From Agrobacterium pusense (GTDB taxonomy: Bacteria; Pseudomonadota; Alphaproteobacteria; Rhizobiales; Rhizobiaceae): 64,000 nucleotides of DNA. The position numbers and the translations under genes were made by a program. Below are positions 35,675-46,031 of the stretch, in pieces; positions within the stretch are counted from its first letter, which is position 1; every line of letters begins with the position of its first letter. The notes under the pieces were generated by a model. It was not told the origin of the DNA. It saw nothing but the letters and a program-made list of their open reading frames with translations, and made no database searches. The stretch lies in contig NZ_FNBB01000012.1 of NCBI RefSeq assembly GCF_900102105.1, positions 1 through 64,000 of the forward strand, read 5' to 3'.

Positions 35675-36304
35675 ATGCTTATCGAAAAACTTAACTGGCG
35701 TTATGCCACCAAGAAAATGGACCCTTCCAAGACGGTGTCCGAAGACAAGGTTGAGCGCATTGTCGAGGCAGCGCGGCTGGCGCCCACCTCCAGCGGTCTT
35801 CAGCCCTTTGAAGTCATCGTCGTCACCGATCCGGAAGTGCGCGCCAAGATCCGCGAGATCGCCTGGAACCAGGCGCAGGTGACCGAAGGCTCGCATCTGC
35901 TGGTCTTTGCGGCGTGGGATAATTACACCGAAGAGCGGATCAACCATATGTTCGATCTGGTCAATGAAGAGCGCGGCATCAAGAATGAAGGCTGGGAAGC
36001 CTATCGCCAGATGCTGCTTAACACCTATCCGCAGCGCGATCAGCAGGTGAATTTCGAGCACGCCGCCCGTCAGGCCTATATCGGTTTCGGCATGGCTGTG
36101 GCGCAGGCCGCCTTTGAGGGTGTGGATTCCACTCCGATGGAAGGTTTCGATCCTGCCAAGCTCGATGAAATCCTTGGCCTGCGTGAGAAGGGCCTGCGCT
36201 CCGTCACCATCCTGCCGCTCGGTTATCGCCAGCCGGAAGGCGACTGGCTGGTGAACCTGAAGAAGGTGCGCCGCCCCGCTGAAGAATTCGTCAGCCGCGT
36301 CTGA
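35675..36304 (+). CDS. NAD(P)H nitroreductase (NfsB-type)
   Basis: A 209-residue FMN-dependent nitroreductase. The FMN-phosphate loop is NWRYATKKMD (about residues 7-16), then AARLAPTSSGLQPFEV (about 31-46) and the C-terminal LPLGYRQPEGDW (about 183-194). Homodimeric flavoproteins of this family reduce nitroaromatics, quinones or dihydropteridines. The ATG at 35675 gives the family's normal MLIEKLNWRYATKK start. It is preceded by the 89-bp repeat and shows no operon partner; metNIQ lies 292 bp downstream. Confidence 0.88.
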   Translation: MLIEKLNWRYATKKMDPSKTVSEDKVERIVEAARLAPTSSGLQPFEVIVVTDPEVRAKIREIAWNQAQVTEGSHLLVFAAWDNYTEERINHMFDLVNEERGIKNEGWEAYRQMLLNTYPQRDQQVNFEHAARQAYIGFGMAVAQAAFEGVDSTPMEGFDPAKLDEILGLREKGLRSVTILPLGYRQPEGDWLVNLKKVRRPAEEFVSRV

Positions 36305-36563
36305 TTCAAGGTACTCGCAAAATCTTGACTGCCGCAGGGCTGCACACGCGGCTTTGCGGTAGATTTTTCCTCTCTTTTCAGATAATTGAAAAAACATCCC
36401 TGTTAAAAGGTGGCGTGTGCGGGCAAGTATGCGCCATCGAATTGCCGATCCCCGGCATTTCTGAGTGAAAGCCTGACGAAATGACCCGGAAAATCAGCTG
36501 TCATCGAATGTGCCCGAAGGCTGCATGAAGAGAGCGGTTCAGCACCGCAACAGGATTTTTTGA

Positions 36564-38370
<1,807 letters not shown>

Positions 38371-38403
38371 CTGCGTTCATAATAACAACCCAAGGAGACA
38401 CCC

Positions 38404-39183
38404 ATGAAGAAACTTATTCTCGCGGCATCGCTCGCCGCTCTCTTCACTGCCGGTCAGGCGCTGGCCGAGACGATCAAGATCGGCGTCACCCCCGCCGAAC
38501 ACGCGCAGATCATGGAACAGGTGAAGAAGATCGCGGCCGCCAAGGGCCTCGATATCGATATCGTCGAGTTCTCCGATTATGTCGTGCCGAACCAGGCGCT
38601 GAACGACGGCGAGCTGCAGGCCAACTCCTTCCAGCACCAGCCTTACCTCGACAACCAGATCGCTGACCGCAAGTTCGATCTCGTCAGCGTCGGCACCACC
38701 ATCACCACCCCGATGGGCGTTTATTCGAAGAAGGTGAAGAGCCTTGACGAGCTGAAGGATGGCGCGACGGTCGGTATTCCGAACGATCCCACCAATGGCG
38801 GCCGAGCCCTTCTGGTTCTTGCTTCCAAGGGCCTGATCAAGGTCAAGGAAGAAGCTGGCCTCAAGGTAACCCCTGCCGACATCACCGAAAACCCGAAGAA
38901 CATCCAGATCGTCGAACTCGACGCCGCACAGCTGCCGCGCTCGCTTGACGATACCGACGCTTCGGTCATCAACACCAACTATGCCACGGCAGCCGGCCTG
39001 AACCCGAAGAAGGACTCCATCGCCATCGAAAGCGAAAAGTCCCCTTACGCGAACGTCATCGCCGTTCGCACGCAGGACAAGGACAAGCCCTGGGTGAAGA
39101 CGCTGGTGGAATCCTACCACAGCCCGGAAGTGAAGGCCTTCATTCTGGAGAAGTATAACGGCACGGTTATCCCGTCCTGGTAA
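38404..39183 (+). CDS. metQ: Methionine-binding periplasmic protein MetQ (NlpA family)
   Basis: A 259-residue NlpA-family binding protein. Residues 1-21 form a signal peptide (KLILAASLAALFTAGQALA) ending without a lipobox cysteine, so the mature protein should be soluble rather than a lipoprotein, unlike E. coli MetQ. Family hallmarks are VGVTPAEHAQI-like, DGELQANSFQHQPYL (about residues 74-88) and IPNDPTNGGRALLVL (about 128-142). A GGAG site precedes the ATG. A strong terminator 27 bp downstream closes metNIQ. Confidence 0.94.
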   Translation: MKKLILAASLAALFTAGQALAETIKIGVTPAEHAQIMEQVKKIAAAKGLDIDIVEFSDYVVPNQALNDGELQANSFQHQPYLDNQIADRKFDLVSVGTTITTPMGVYSKKVKSLDELKDGATVGIPNDPTNGGRALLVLASKGLIKVKEEAGLKVTPADITENPKNIQIVELDAAQLPRSLDDTDASVINTNYATAAGLNPKKDSIAIESEKSPYANVIAVRTQDKDKPWVKTLVESYHSPEVKAFILEKYNGTVIPSW

Positions 39184-39209
39184 TCGCTCCATCACGATGA
39201 AAATGATGA

Positions 39210-39240
39210 CCTCTCCCGCGCGCGGGGGAGGTTTTTGTTT
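39210..39240 (+). terminator. Rho-independent terminator of metNIQ
   Basis: CTCTCCCGCG and CGCGGGGGAG form a strong stem with one G-T pair and almost no loop, followed by GTTTTTGTTT. Confidence 0.85.
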
Positions 39241-39416
39241 TACGGACGGGCGCAAATCCACTTTTCCTGAAAAACTTCCGTTCTTTCAGAAAGGATTTTT
39301 CAGATTTCCGGTCGGACTGTCGTTTTGTACCCGTTGTTTTTTGGGTCGGTGTTACGGCGCGGCTTAACGGCTTTTGAATGTTTCCTTCGCAAGATGATGC
39401 TTTCGAAGGGGATTTT

Positions 39417-41621
39417 ATGCGGATTGCGCCGCGCAACATTGGGGACTATTTGCCGGTCGGGCGCAGAACCGCCGTCGGCGTTGTGCTGTCCACCTTCGCG
39501 CTGGTGCTTCTCATCGTTACGGCGCTCGTCCTCTCCGCTCTCAGTCAGGTCCGGGAAAAGGCCAACCTGCTCGACAGTGCCCGTTCACGCGAGACGACGG
39601 CGGGAGCTCTCGTCACTTTTCGCGAACAGCTTGGTGCGACGCTCAACGATTACGCCGCCTGGGACGATGCCGCCGAATATGTCTATGCTCCTGATCGCTT
39701 CGACTGGGTGGCCAGCAATTACGGCGACATGACGGCCAATAACGATCTTTTCGATACTGCCGTTATCATCGACGAGGATGACAGGGTCCGTATGGCTTAT
39801 CAGAATGGCAAGCCGGCGAAATGGGTGCCCGGCACCTATTTCGCCGCCGGCCTTCCGGAAATGATCGAACGGGTGCGGTCCATGCGTCCCGGCGTCACCT
39901 CGCAGGTCACGGGTTTCGTCAAAACCGGGGATGGTATCGCCGCTGCCGGTGTTGCGCTGGTGCGGCTCAAATCGGGAGCGCTGCCGCCGGTCGGCGCGGA
40001 GCGGCGCTATCTGGTTTTTGCCCGTCATCTCACCCAGGCGACGGTGCACAAACTCGCCCGCAACTACGTGATCGAGGGCCTGGAGCTGCAATATGGCGAG
40101 GGAACGGCCGCCAACCACGTGGATATCGTCAATCCGCTGGGGCAGGTGCTGGCACGGCTCGTCTGGCGGTCGCACCTGCCCGGAGATGTCAGTTTTCATG
40201 AGGCGCGGCCGGTCGTCTTTACCGCGCTCGGTATCGCCGGCACGTTCTTTCTGGTGCTGCTCATTATCGGTTCGGCCACGCTCGATCGTCTGAAGGCGGA
40301 TGAGGCGGCGGCGCGGGAAGAAGCTCTGCGCGATCGGCTGAGCGGCCTCAATAATCGCGCCGGTCTCTTCGCGAGGCTGGACCGCATGGTCGCCAGGGCA
40401 AGCCACGACAAGACGGATATCAAGCTGCTTTATCTCGATCTCGACGGCTTCAAGGAAATCAACGATTCCTACGGCCACGCGGCGGGTGACCGGCTCATCA
40501 AGGGCGTGGCGGCGGCGCTCAGGGTGCTGGTGCCGGAAGGCGCGGTTCTGGCGCGGCTCGGCGGCGACGAATTCGCCATCGCCATTCAGGGCGACGACGT
40601 GTGGGTGGAAGGCCGCAAGCTCTGTATGTCACTGCTGGAACTCTTCACCGAACCCTTCAGCATAGGCGAGCGTGTGGCAAGTATAGGCTGCAGCATCGGC
40701 ACGTCGATTTCGCGGGCGGGGGACATCAATGGTGAGGAATTGCTGCGCCGCGCGGATATGGCCATGTATCAGGCCAAGGAAAACGGCCGCGGTCGTTACG
40801 TGTCCTACGAATTGAAAATGGATGCGCTGCGCGAGGAAAAACTGCAGCTCGAGGCCGATCTTCGCTCCGCCATTTTGAACGACGAGATACAGGTGGTTTA
40901 TCAGCCGGTCGTCAGCGCCGCCACGCGCTGCATCACCGGGGTGGAAGCGCTGGCCCGCTGGCAGAGGCCGGGATATGGCTTCGTCCCGCCCGACATATTC
41001 ATCGCCGCTGCCGAGACGAGCGGTCTCATCGACCGGCTCGGCCTGCTGGTGCTGCGCAAGGCCTGCGAGACAGCACAGCAATGGCCGTCCATCAAACTGT
41101 CGGTCAATATTTCACCCGTGCAGTTCCGCAATCCGGCCTTTTCCGGCCATGTCGCGGATATTCTGGATGCAACGAAGACGCCGCCGGAAAGGCTGCGGCT
41201 GGAAATGACGGAAGGTTATTTCATCCAGCACCCGGAGCGGGCAAGTGCGGCAATAGACAAGCTGAAACAGCTCGGCCTGCATATCGCGCTCGACGATTTC
41301 GGCGCCGGCTTTGCCAGCGTCGGCTATCTGCGTCGCTTCGGCTTCGACAGGATGAAGATCGACCGTTCGCTCATCGTGGCGCTCGACAAGGGAGGCCGCT
41401 CGCTGGAAATGCTGCAGGCGACCGTGGCGCTGGCGAAATCACTCGACATTCCGGTCACGGCCGAAGGCGTGGAAACGGAAGAGCAGGCGGCCATACTGCA
41501 TCTGTGCGGCTGCGACGAATTGCAGGGTTACCTGTTCTCAAAACCGGTCGCGGCGGAAGAGATCACCGCCATGCTGGACGGGCAGGATGCGCCGCTCTTT
41601 GCGCTGCGGGCGGGGGCGTGA
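39417..41621 (+). CDS. CHASE4-type sensor with GGDEF and EAL domains (cyclic di-GMP turnover)
   Basis: A 734-residue membrane signalling protein. Two membrane helices (about residues 20-45 and 255-280) enclose a CHASE4-like periplasmic sensor that begins with EQLGATLNDYAAWDDAAEYV. The GGDEF motif is intact at 382-386 (LGGDEFAIAI) with no RxxD inhibitory site before it. The EAL motif is intact at 510-512 (GVEALARW), followed by EMTEGYF and DDFGAGFASVGYL. Both activities are possible, and the net direction cannot be told. The ATG at 39417 is preferred over 39378 because of an AAGGGGA site; the first 13 codons then drop out. Confidence 0.92.
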   Translation: MRIAPRNIGDYLPVGRRTAVGVVLSTFALVLLIVTALVLSALSQVREKANLLDSARSRETTAGALVTFREQLGATLNDYAAWDDAAEYVYAPDRFDWVASNYGDMTANNDLFDTAVIIDEDDRVRMAYQNGKPAKWVPGTYFAAGLPEMIERVRSMRPGVTSQVTGFVKTGDGIAAAGVALVRLKSGALPPVGAERRYLVFARHLTQATVHKLARNYVIEGLELQYGEGTAANHVDIVNPLGQVLARLVWRSHLPGDVSFHEARPVVFTALGIAGTFFLVLLIIGSATLDRLKADEAAAREEALRDRLSGLNNRAGLFARLDRMVARASHDKTDIKLLYLDLDGFKEINDSYGHAAGDRLIKGVAAALRVLVPEGAVLARLGGDEFAIAIQGDDVWVEGRKLCMSLLELFTEPFSIGERVASIGCSIGTSISRAGDINGEELLRRADMAMYQAKENGRGRYVSYELKMDALREEKLQLEADLRSAILNDEIQVVYQPVVSAATRCITGVEALARWQRPGYGFVPPDIFIAAAETSGLIDRLGLLVLRKACETAQQWPSIKLSVNISPVQFRNPAFSGHVADILDATKTPPERLRLEMTEGYFIQHPERASAAIDKLKQLGLHIALDDFGAGFASVGYLRRFGFDRMKIDRSLIVALDKGGRSLEMLQATVALAKSLDIPVTAEGVETEEQAAILHLCGCDELQGYLFSKPVAAEEITAMLDGQDAPLFALRAGA

Positions 41622-41644
41622 GGTTCTCGACGTGTCGCTTCTCG

Positions 41645-41671
41645 TTTCTTCTCCCCGGCGGGGAGAAGAAA
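41645..41671. repeat. CTTCTCCCC hairpin repeat (family 4), copy 2
   Basis: TTTCTTCTCCCC-GGC-GGGGAGAAGAAA is a perfect 12-bp stem with a 3-base loop between the convergent GGDEF-EAL and trhO genes. The core equals copy 1 at 33361. It could serve as a weak two-way transcript end. Confidence 0.8.
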
Positions 41672-41723
41672 CACGCGGCGCCGCTCTATCCAAATTTAGA
41701 TACAGTCCTGTAGCTACCTGGGC

Positions 41724-42668
41724 TTACCGCCCCAGATGCCGCTCGCCGCGCTTCTTTGCGAGGTCGATCTGCTGTTGCCGGTCGCGGAAGCGCTGGCGGT
41801 CTTCTTCGCTGCGCTCATCGTAGCAGCTCGGGCAGGAGACGCCTTCCTCGAACTTGGGTGACAGGCGCACTTCCGGGGTGATCGGGTTGCGGCAGGCGTG
41901 GCACAGCTGGTGGTCGCCTTCGGCCAGGCCATGCACCACCGACACACGCTCGTCGAAAACGAAGCAGGCGCCCTCCCACAGGCTTTCTTCTTCCGGCACT
42001 TCTTCCAGATATTTCAGGATGCCGCCCTTGAGGTGATAGACCTCGTCGAAGCCCTGCTCCTTCATGAAGGCCGTGGCCTTTTCGCAGCGGATGCCGCCGG
42101 TGCAATACATGGCGATCTTCGGCTTGTTGTGCAGGCCGGGGTTGTTCTTCACCCAGTCCGGAAACTCGCGGAAGGTTTTCGTCTTCGGATCGACTGCACC
42201 CTTGAAGACGCCGATGGCGGTTTCGTAATCGTTGCGGGTATCGATGACGATCGTGTCCGGGTCGGAGATCAATTCGTTCCAATCGCGCGGGTCGACATAG
42301 GTGCCGACGATCCGGTTCGGATCGATATCAGGCACGCCCATCGTGACGATCTCTTTCTTGAGCTTCACCTTCAGCCGCACGAAAGGCATGTGCGAGGCGC
42401 GGCTTTCCTTGTGCTCCAATGCCGAAAATTCCGGCTGGGCGCGCAGGAAGGAAAGCACGGCGTGAACGCCTGCATCCGGGCCGGCGATCGTGCCATTGAT
42501 GCCCTCGGCGGCCAGCAGCAGCGTGCCCTTCACGCCGTTCTTCTGGCAGAGCTCGAACAATGGCTCACGCAGGCTCTCGAACCGCGGCAGGCGGGCGAAA
42601 TGATAAAGCGCGGCCACAAGGAAATCGCCAGAGACTTCCGGGCGGGGGAGAATGGTCGTGTCGGTCAT
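41724..42668 (-). CDS. trhO: Rhodanese-type tRNA uridine hydroxylase TrhO (YceA family)
   Basis: A 314-residue protein. An N-terminal acylphosphatase-like domain (about residues 10-105) is followed by a rhodanese domain with the active-site loop [12 protein letters not shown] (about 191-202). A C-terminal zinc-ribbon-like region carries CHAC and CPSC pairs. E. coli TrhO introduces the 5-hydroxyl of tRNA wobble uridine in oxygen-dependent fashion. The start is the ATG at 42668, giving [14 protein letters not shown], rather than a 12-residue upstream extension. Confidence 0.9.
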   Translation of the reverse strand: MTDTTILPRPEVSGDFLVAALYHFARLPRFESLREPLFELCQKNGVKGTLLLAAEGINGTIAGPDAGVHAVLSFLRAQPEFSALEHKESRASHMPFVRLKVKLKKEIVTMGVPDIDPNRIVGTYVDPRDWNELISDPDTIVIDTRNDYETAIGVFKGAVDPKTKTFREFPDWVKNNPGLHNKPKIAMYCTGGIRCEKATAFMKEQGFDEVYHLKGGILKYLEEVPEEESLWEGACFVFDERVSVVHGLAEGDHQLCHACRNPITPEVRLSPKFEEGVSCPSCYDERSEEDRQRFRDRQQQIDLAKKRGERHLGR

Positions 42669-42745
42669 GGCCGGTGAAATACAGCGACGGCGGCCGCAAA
42701 GCAATATTTATCGGTGGGTTCGGGCATTTTGAAAATCGTCAATCG

Positions 42746-42811
42746 GGAGGATTTGTAGGCTTCCTGTCATTCCTGCTGCCGTGTGCAGGCAACGGGATGT
42801 CGCAATGACGG
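42746..42811. repeat. Degenerate family 1 repeat remnant between trhO and CHAD
   Basis: GTCATTCCTGCTGCCGTGTG to CGCAATGACGG keeps the GTCATTCC/AATGAC ends but little else. The trhO-CHAD gap (42669-42842) has no other feature. Confidence 0.4.
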
Positions 42812-42842
42812 AGGTGAGCGAGCGCCGAAAGTGGCGTTTGGC

Positions 42843-43751
42843 CTACTTCGCCGCCTGCCGCCACAGCAGGCCGACGATGCGGCTTTCCGTGCGGGCAGAT
42901 TCGGAAAAGACCTCATCTGCCAGTTCAAGGCCTTCGGCACGCAGCGCCTGCTGCCTTTCGATGATGGCGTCGAGCAGCAGCGCCAGCCGTTCGCCGTTGC
43001 CAAAGCGGTCGGGCTCGCGGTCGGCCACGGCGGCGAGAACCGAGAGATCGTGTTCGTGGCCGAGAATGTCGACCAGTCGCTTGGTATCGGCGCGCTTGGC
43101 GCGCATGGCGGATGGCCAGATACGCCTCATCAGACCAAGATGCATCCAGTAGGTCTGGCCGGCCTTGCGCAACTCATGAAAATGCTCGACATCGGCCCGC
43201 TCGTGGCAATCGGCCAGCGCCTGTCGCGCCCGTTTCCTCTGCCGCGCCCAGCTTGTCCTCAGCAGCCGGCCGCTGTCCTTGAGCTCATCCGGCAGCGATA
43301 GCGTCTTCAGCCGTTCACGTCCCGCCTCGCAGCCGGTGATGGCCGCAGAAATCGCCTCGTCGAGAGCGGCCTCGTATTTCGCCGCATGATCCCGACGCGC
43401 GCGCAGCATCGCCGTGATGGACCGCAGCGCCTCACCCTGTGTATCGGAGAGCGCGAAAGCCTCCAGATATTCCGCCGTTTCCACCAATGCCGTCGCATCA
43501 CGTGCGAAGGCGAGCGAACGGGCAATATCCCGGAAGCGGACATTTTCCTCTCGGCTGAAATCCGGCGCCGCCTTTCGGATGAGGCGGTAGAGGGCTCGCA
43601 GCCGCTTGAAGCGCTTGCGCGCATCGTGCACGGCCTCGTGCGGGCCGGACGGACGGTCACGCAGGATGGTGACTGTGTCTTCGATCAATTCCAGGCCGGC
43701 GCGGCGGATTTCATCGTCAAAGGGCTTTTTCGGATCAATTCTGAAAGGCAT
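42843..43751 (-). CDS. CHAD domain protein
   Basis: A 302-residue CHAD-domain protein, largely helical and highly basic. The family motif HEAVHDARKRFKRLRALYRL (about residues 38-57) and the later HFHELRKAGQTYWMHLG (about 194-210) carry the conserved histidines, arginines and lysines that bind polyphosphate in characterised members. Its start overlaps the CYTH gene stop by 17 bp, so the two are translated together. In many bacteria CYTH and CHAD are fused; here they are separate. A phosphate-granule or polyphosphate-linked role is an inference from the family. Confidence 0.88.
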   Translation of the reverse strand: MPFRIDPKKPFDDEIRRAGLELIEDTVTILRDRPSGPHEAVHDARKRFKRLRALYRLIRKAAPDFSREENVRFRDIARSLAFARDATALVETAEYLEAFALSDTQGEALRSITAMLRARRDHAAKYEAALDEAISAAITGCEAGRERLKTLSLPDELKDSGRLLRTSWARQRKRARQALADCHERADVEHFHELRKAGQTYWMHLGLMRRIWPSAMRAKRADTKRLVDILGHEHDLSVLAAVADREPDRFGNGERLALLLDAIIERQQALRAEGLELADEVFSESARTESRIVGLLWRQAAK

Positions 43752-44223
43752 CCGACAGGTCTCCGCTCTGGTCGTCCGTGGCGAGGGACTGGTTGGAAAA
43801 GCGCCTGTCGCCCGTTACCTCCCTGCCGAGCCAGGCAGGAAGATCCGGATCGGCATTTTCGTCATCCATCTCCACTTCCGCCACGATAAGCCCCTTATAT
43901 CGGCCTTCGAAAACATCGATCTCCCAGGTGAAGCCGCCGTGATCAACCGTGTGCCGCGTCTTCTCGATCACCACGCCGGGCGCGCTGGCCATCAGTTCCT
44001 CGGCATCTTCCAGCGGGATGGGATATTCATATTCGTCACGGACGAGCGCGCTTGCGCCGATCTTGATGGTGAGTGTCGCGTCACGCCCGTCGACGATCCT
44101 CACCCTGACCGAACGATTTTCCATGGAGGCGACATAGGCCTGCCGGAAAGCCATGCTATGCGTTACCTCATCGCGCCATTCACCGCCTGCAACAAGAAAC
44201 TTCCGTTCGATTTCCTTGGCCAT
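43735..44223 (-). CDS. CYTH domain protein (triphosphate tunnel metalloenzyme)
   Basis: A 162-residue CYTH-domain protein. The ExExK signature is E4-I-E6-R-K8 in MAKEIERKFLV, followed by the acidic/basic beta-tunnel strands, including RVRIVDGRDATLTIKI (about residues 36-51) and EIDVFEGRYKGLIVAEVEM (about 105-123). Such proteins hydrolyse triphosphates, including tripolyphosphate or thiamine triphosphate in some cases. It is first in an overlapping two-gene operon with CHAD, consistent with a shared polyphosphate-related task. Confidence 0.9.
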   Translation of the reverse strand: MAKEIERKFLVAGGEWRDEVTHSMAFRQAYVASMENRSVRVRIVDGRDATLTIKIGASALVRDEYEYPIPLEDAEELMASAPGVVIEKTRHTVDHGGFTWEIDVFEGRYKGLIVAEVEMDDENADPDLPAWLGREVTGDRRFSNQSLATDDQSGDLSDAFQN

Positions 44224-44394
44224 GCTGTCTCCGCAAACTGGTGCGCCAGACTATCGCAAGACAGCTTGATGAAGAAGCGAATTGATTGAAGTATCAGGGC
44301 AAAAAATGGCCTTGCCATGCCTCGACATCAAAGCCGGGGCAGGCTAATCGATAAACGGGATTTCAATCGTTTCAATCGCGCAAGGAGGCTCATC

Positions 44395-45033
44395 TTGGCC
44401 CAGGACTCCGAAAAACTTCTCTCCATCCTGAAACTTCAGCCGGTCGTGCCGGTGCTGATCGTGGATGACGCCGCCTCCGCCGTGCCGCTTGCGCGTGCTT
44501 TGGTCGCTGGCGGTCTGAAGGCAATCGAGATCACCATGCGCACGCCGGCCGCGCTGGACGCCATCCGTGCTGTTGCGGCGGAAGTGGAAGGCGCCAATGT
44601 CGGCGCCGGCACCATTCTCAATGCGAAGGATTTCGAGGCGGCTGCCGAAGCCGGTTCCACCTTCATCGTCAGCCCGGGCATCAACAAGAGCGTGCTGGAA
44701 GCTGCGCGCAGCTCCAGGGTGCCGCTGCTTCCGGGCGCCGCCACTGCCAGCGAAGTCATGGCGCTGCGCGACGAGGGTTACAAGGTGCTGAAGTTCTTCC
44801 CGGCCGAACAGGCTGGCGGCGCACCTTACCTCAAGGCGCTGTCTTCGCCGCTCGCCGGCACCGTCTTCTGCCCGACCGGCAGCGTATCGCTCAAGAACGC
44901 CAACGACTATCTCTCCCTGCCGAACGTCGTCTGCGTCGGCGGCTCCTGGGTTGCCCCACGCGAACTGGTGGCGACGGGTGACTGGGCGGGCATCACCAAG
45001 CTTGCCGCCGAAGCTGCTGCGCTGCGCGGCTGA
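44395..45033 (+). CDS. eda: KDPG aldolase (2-dehydro-3-deoxy-phosphogluconate aldolase)
   Basis: A 212-residue class I aldolase that splits KDPG into pyruvate and glyceraldehyde 3-phosphate in the Entner-Doudoroff pathway. The Schiff-base lysine is in GYKVLKFFPAEQAGG (about residues 127-141), and the conserved glutamate is in GLKAIEITMRTP. The best start is TTG at 44395, with a perfect AAGGAGG site 7 bases upstream; an earlier ATG would add about 26 residues that look out of place. A hairpin follows the stop. Confidence 0.95.
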   Translation: MAQDSEKLLSILKLQPVVPVLIVDDAASAVPLARALVAGGLKAIEITMRTPAALDAIRAVAAEVEGANVGAGTILNAKDFEAAAEAGSTFIVSPGINKSVLEAARSSRVPLLPGAATASEVMALRDEGYKVLKFFPAEQAGGAPYLKALSSPLAGTVFCPTGSVSLKNANDYLSLPNVVCVGGSWVAPRELVATGDWAGITKLAAEAAALRG

Positions 45034-45043
45034 TTTATCTCCT

Positions 45044-45079
45044 GTCAAACCCGTTCACGAAGGCGTGAGCGGGTTTGAC
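45044..45079 (+). terminator. Long stem-loop downstream of eda
   Basis: GTCAAACCCG-T-TCACG pairs with CGTGA-G-CGGGTTTGAC, a 16-bp stem with one wobble pair and a 4-base loop, followed by ATTTATAAT. Probable terminator, though the tail is A/T-mixed and not a pure T-run. Confidence 0.65.
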
Positions 45080-45104
45080 ATTTATAATCGGCCCACGGCT
45101 TCCT

Positions 45105-45135
45105 ATCTCCCCTGTAGATTTGACCTCTACAGGAG
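45105..45135 (+). promoter_or_regulatory. Hairpin that sequesters the ribosome-binding site of the DUF533 gene
   Basis: ATCTCC-CC-TGTAGA pairs with TCTACAGGAGAT: 12 bp with a 2-base bulge and the loop TTTGACC. The descending arm contains the AGGAG (45131-45135) that serves the ATG at 45142. The geometry is that of a translational switch such as an RNA thermometer, or a protein-binding site, but no known class is recognised. Confidence 0.55.
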
Positions 45136-45141
45136 ATTTTG

Positions 45142-45837
45142 ATGTTCGACGCCAAGAAGCTTCTTGAACAATTCCTCGGCTCGCAGGTGCCGGGCCTTTC
45201 GGGAAGCGTCCGTGACAGAGCCGGGCAGGCCGCCGATATCGCCAAGAACAATCCCCTCAAGGCCGGTGCTCTCGCCGCCGCAATCCTGGGCACCAAAACC
45301 GGCCGCAAGCTCGCCGGCAACGTCGCCACCATCGGCGGTGTCGCCGCCATCGCTGGCCTCGGTTACCTCGCCTACAAGAATTACAAGTCAGGACAGGCGC
45401 CGGAAGCCGCGCCGAAACCAGAGCCGGAACTTCTCGCTCCGCCCGCCGATTCCGCTTTCCATCCGCAGTCGCCGGCGCTTTCCAATGATTTCGCGCTGAA
45501 GCTCATCCAGGCCATGATCGCGGCGGCCAAGGCCGACGGGCATATCGATGAGAAAGAGCGCGCCAATATCATGGACAAGGTGCAGGTTTCCGGCCTCGAT
45601 AGCGAAGCCGAGCGTTTCCTCGAAAAGGAACTGGCCGATCCGCTCGACATCGACGCGCTGGTGGCCGCTGCCCGCACGGAAGAGCAGAAGGTGGAGCTTT
45701 ATACCGCCTCGCGGCTTGCCATCGAGGCCGATACTCGGGCGGAGCGGGGGTATCTCGATCTTCTTGCCGGGCGGCTTGGGTTGCCGGATGCGCTGGTGGA
45801 TCACATCGAGGCGACGGTGGTGGCGGCGAAGGTTTAG
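45142..45837 (+). CDS. DUF533 (TerB-like) inner-membrane-associated protein
   Basis: A 231-residue protein of the DUF533 family. A glycine/alanine-rich hydrophobic section (about residues 45-85, with TVATIGGVAAIAGLGYLAYK-type sequence) is followed by a TerB-like helical domain (about 110-225) with KLIQAMIAAAKADGHIDEKE and LDSEAERFLEKEL. The function is unknown; TerB-like domains occur near tellurite-resistance and phage-defence genes. The ATG at 45142 has an AGGAG site that lies within a hairpin, so translation may be conditional. It follows eda by about 108 bp, after a probable terminator. Confidence 0.85.
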   Translation: MFDAKKLLEQFLGSQVPGLSGSVRDRAGQAADIAKNNPLKAGALAAAILGTKTGRKLAGNVATIGGVAAIAGLGYLAYKNYKSGQAPEAAPKPEPELLAPPADSAFHPQSPALSNDFALKLIQAMIAAAKADGHIDEKERANIMDKVQVSGLDSEAERFLEKELADPLDIDALVAAARTEEQKVELYTASRLAIEADTRAERGYLDLLAGRLGLPDALVDHIEATVVAAKV

Positions 45838-45880
45838 GTTGGCGTTTGGACTTGGGCGTGAAGGTTTGAGCGTGTGGCTT

Positions 45881-45911
45881 CCCCCCCTCTGCCCTGCCGG
45901 CAGAGGGGGGT
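45881..45911. repeat. Collapsed family 2 repeat (end arms only)
   Basis: CCCCCCCTCTG-CCCTGCC-GGCAGAGGGGGGT: the two ends of the family 2 element directly joined, with the internal part missing. It shows how the element shrinks to a simple hairpin. Confidence 0.75.
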
Positions 45912-46031
45912 GAGCCACGCCCACCGAGGATGATAAGCGCCCCGCCGAGATCACCGCATCCCACCCCCACATCCACTGTTGTCATCCCGCCCCGCTTGCC
46001 CTAATCCTTCTCCCAGCAAATGGGGAAGAGA

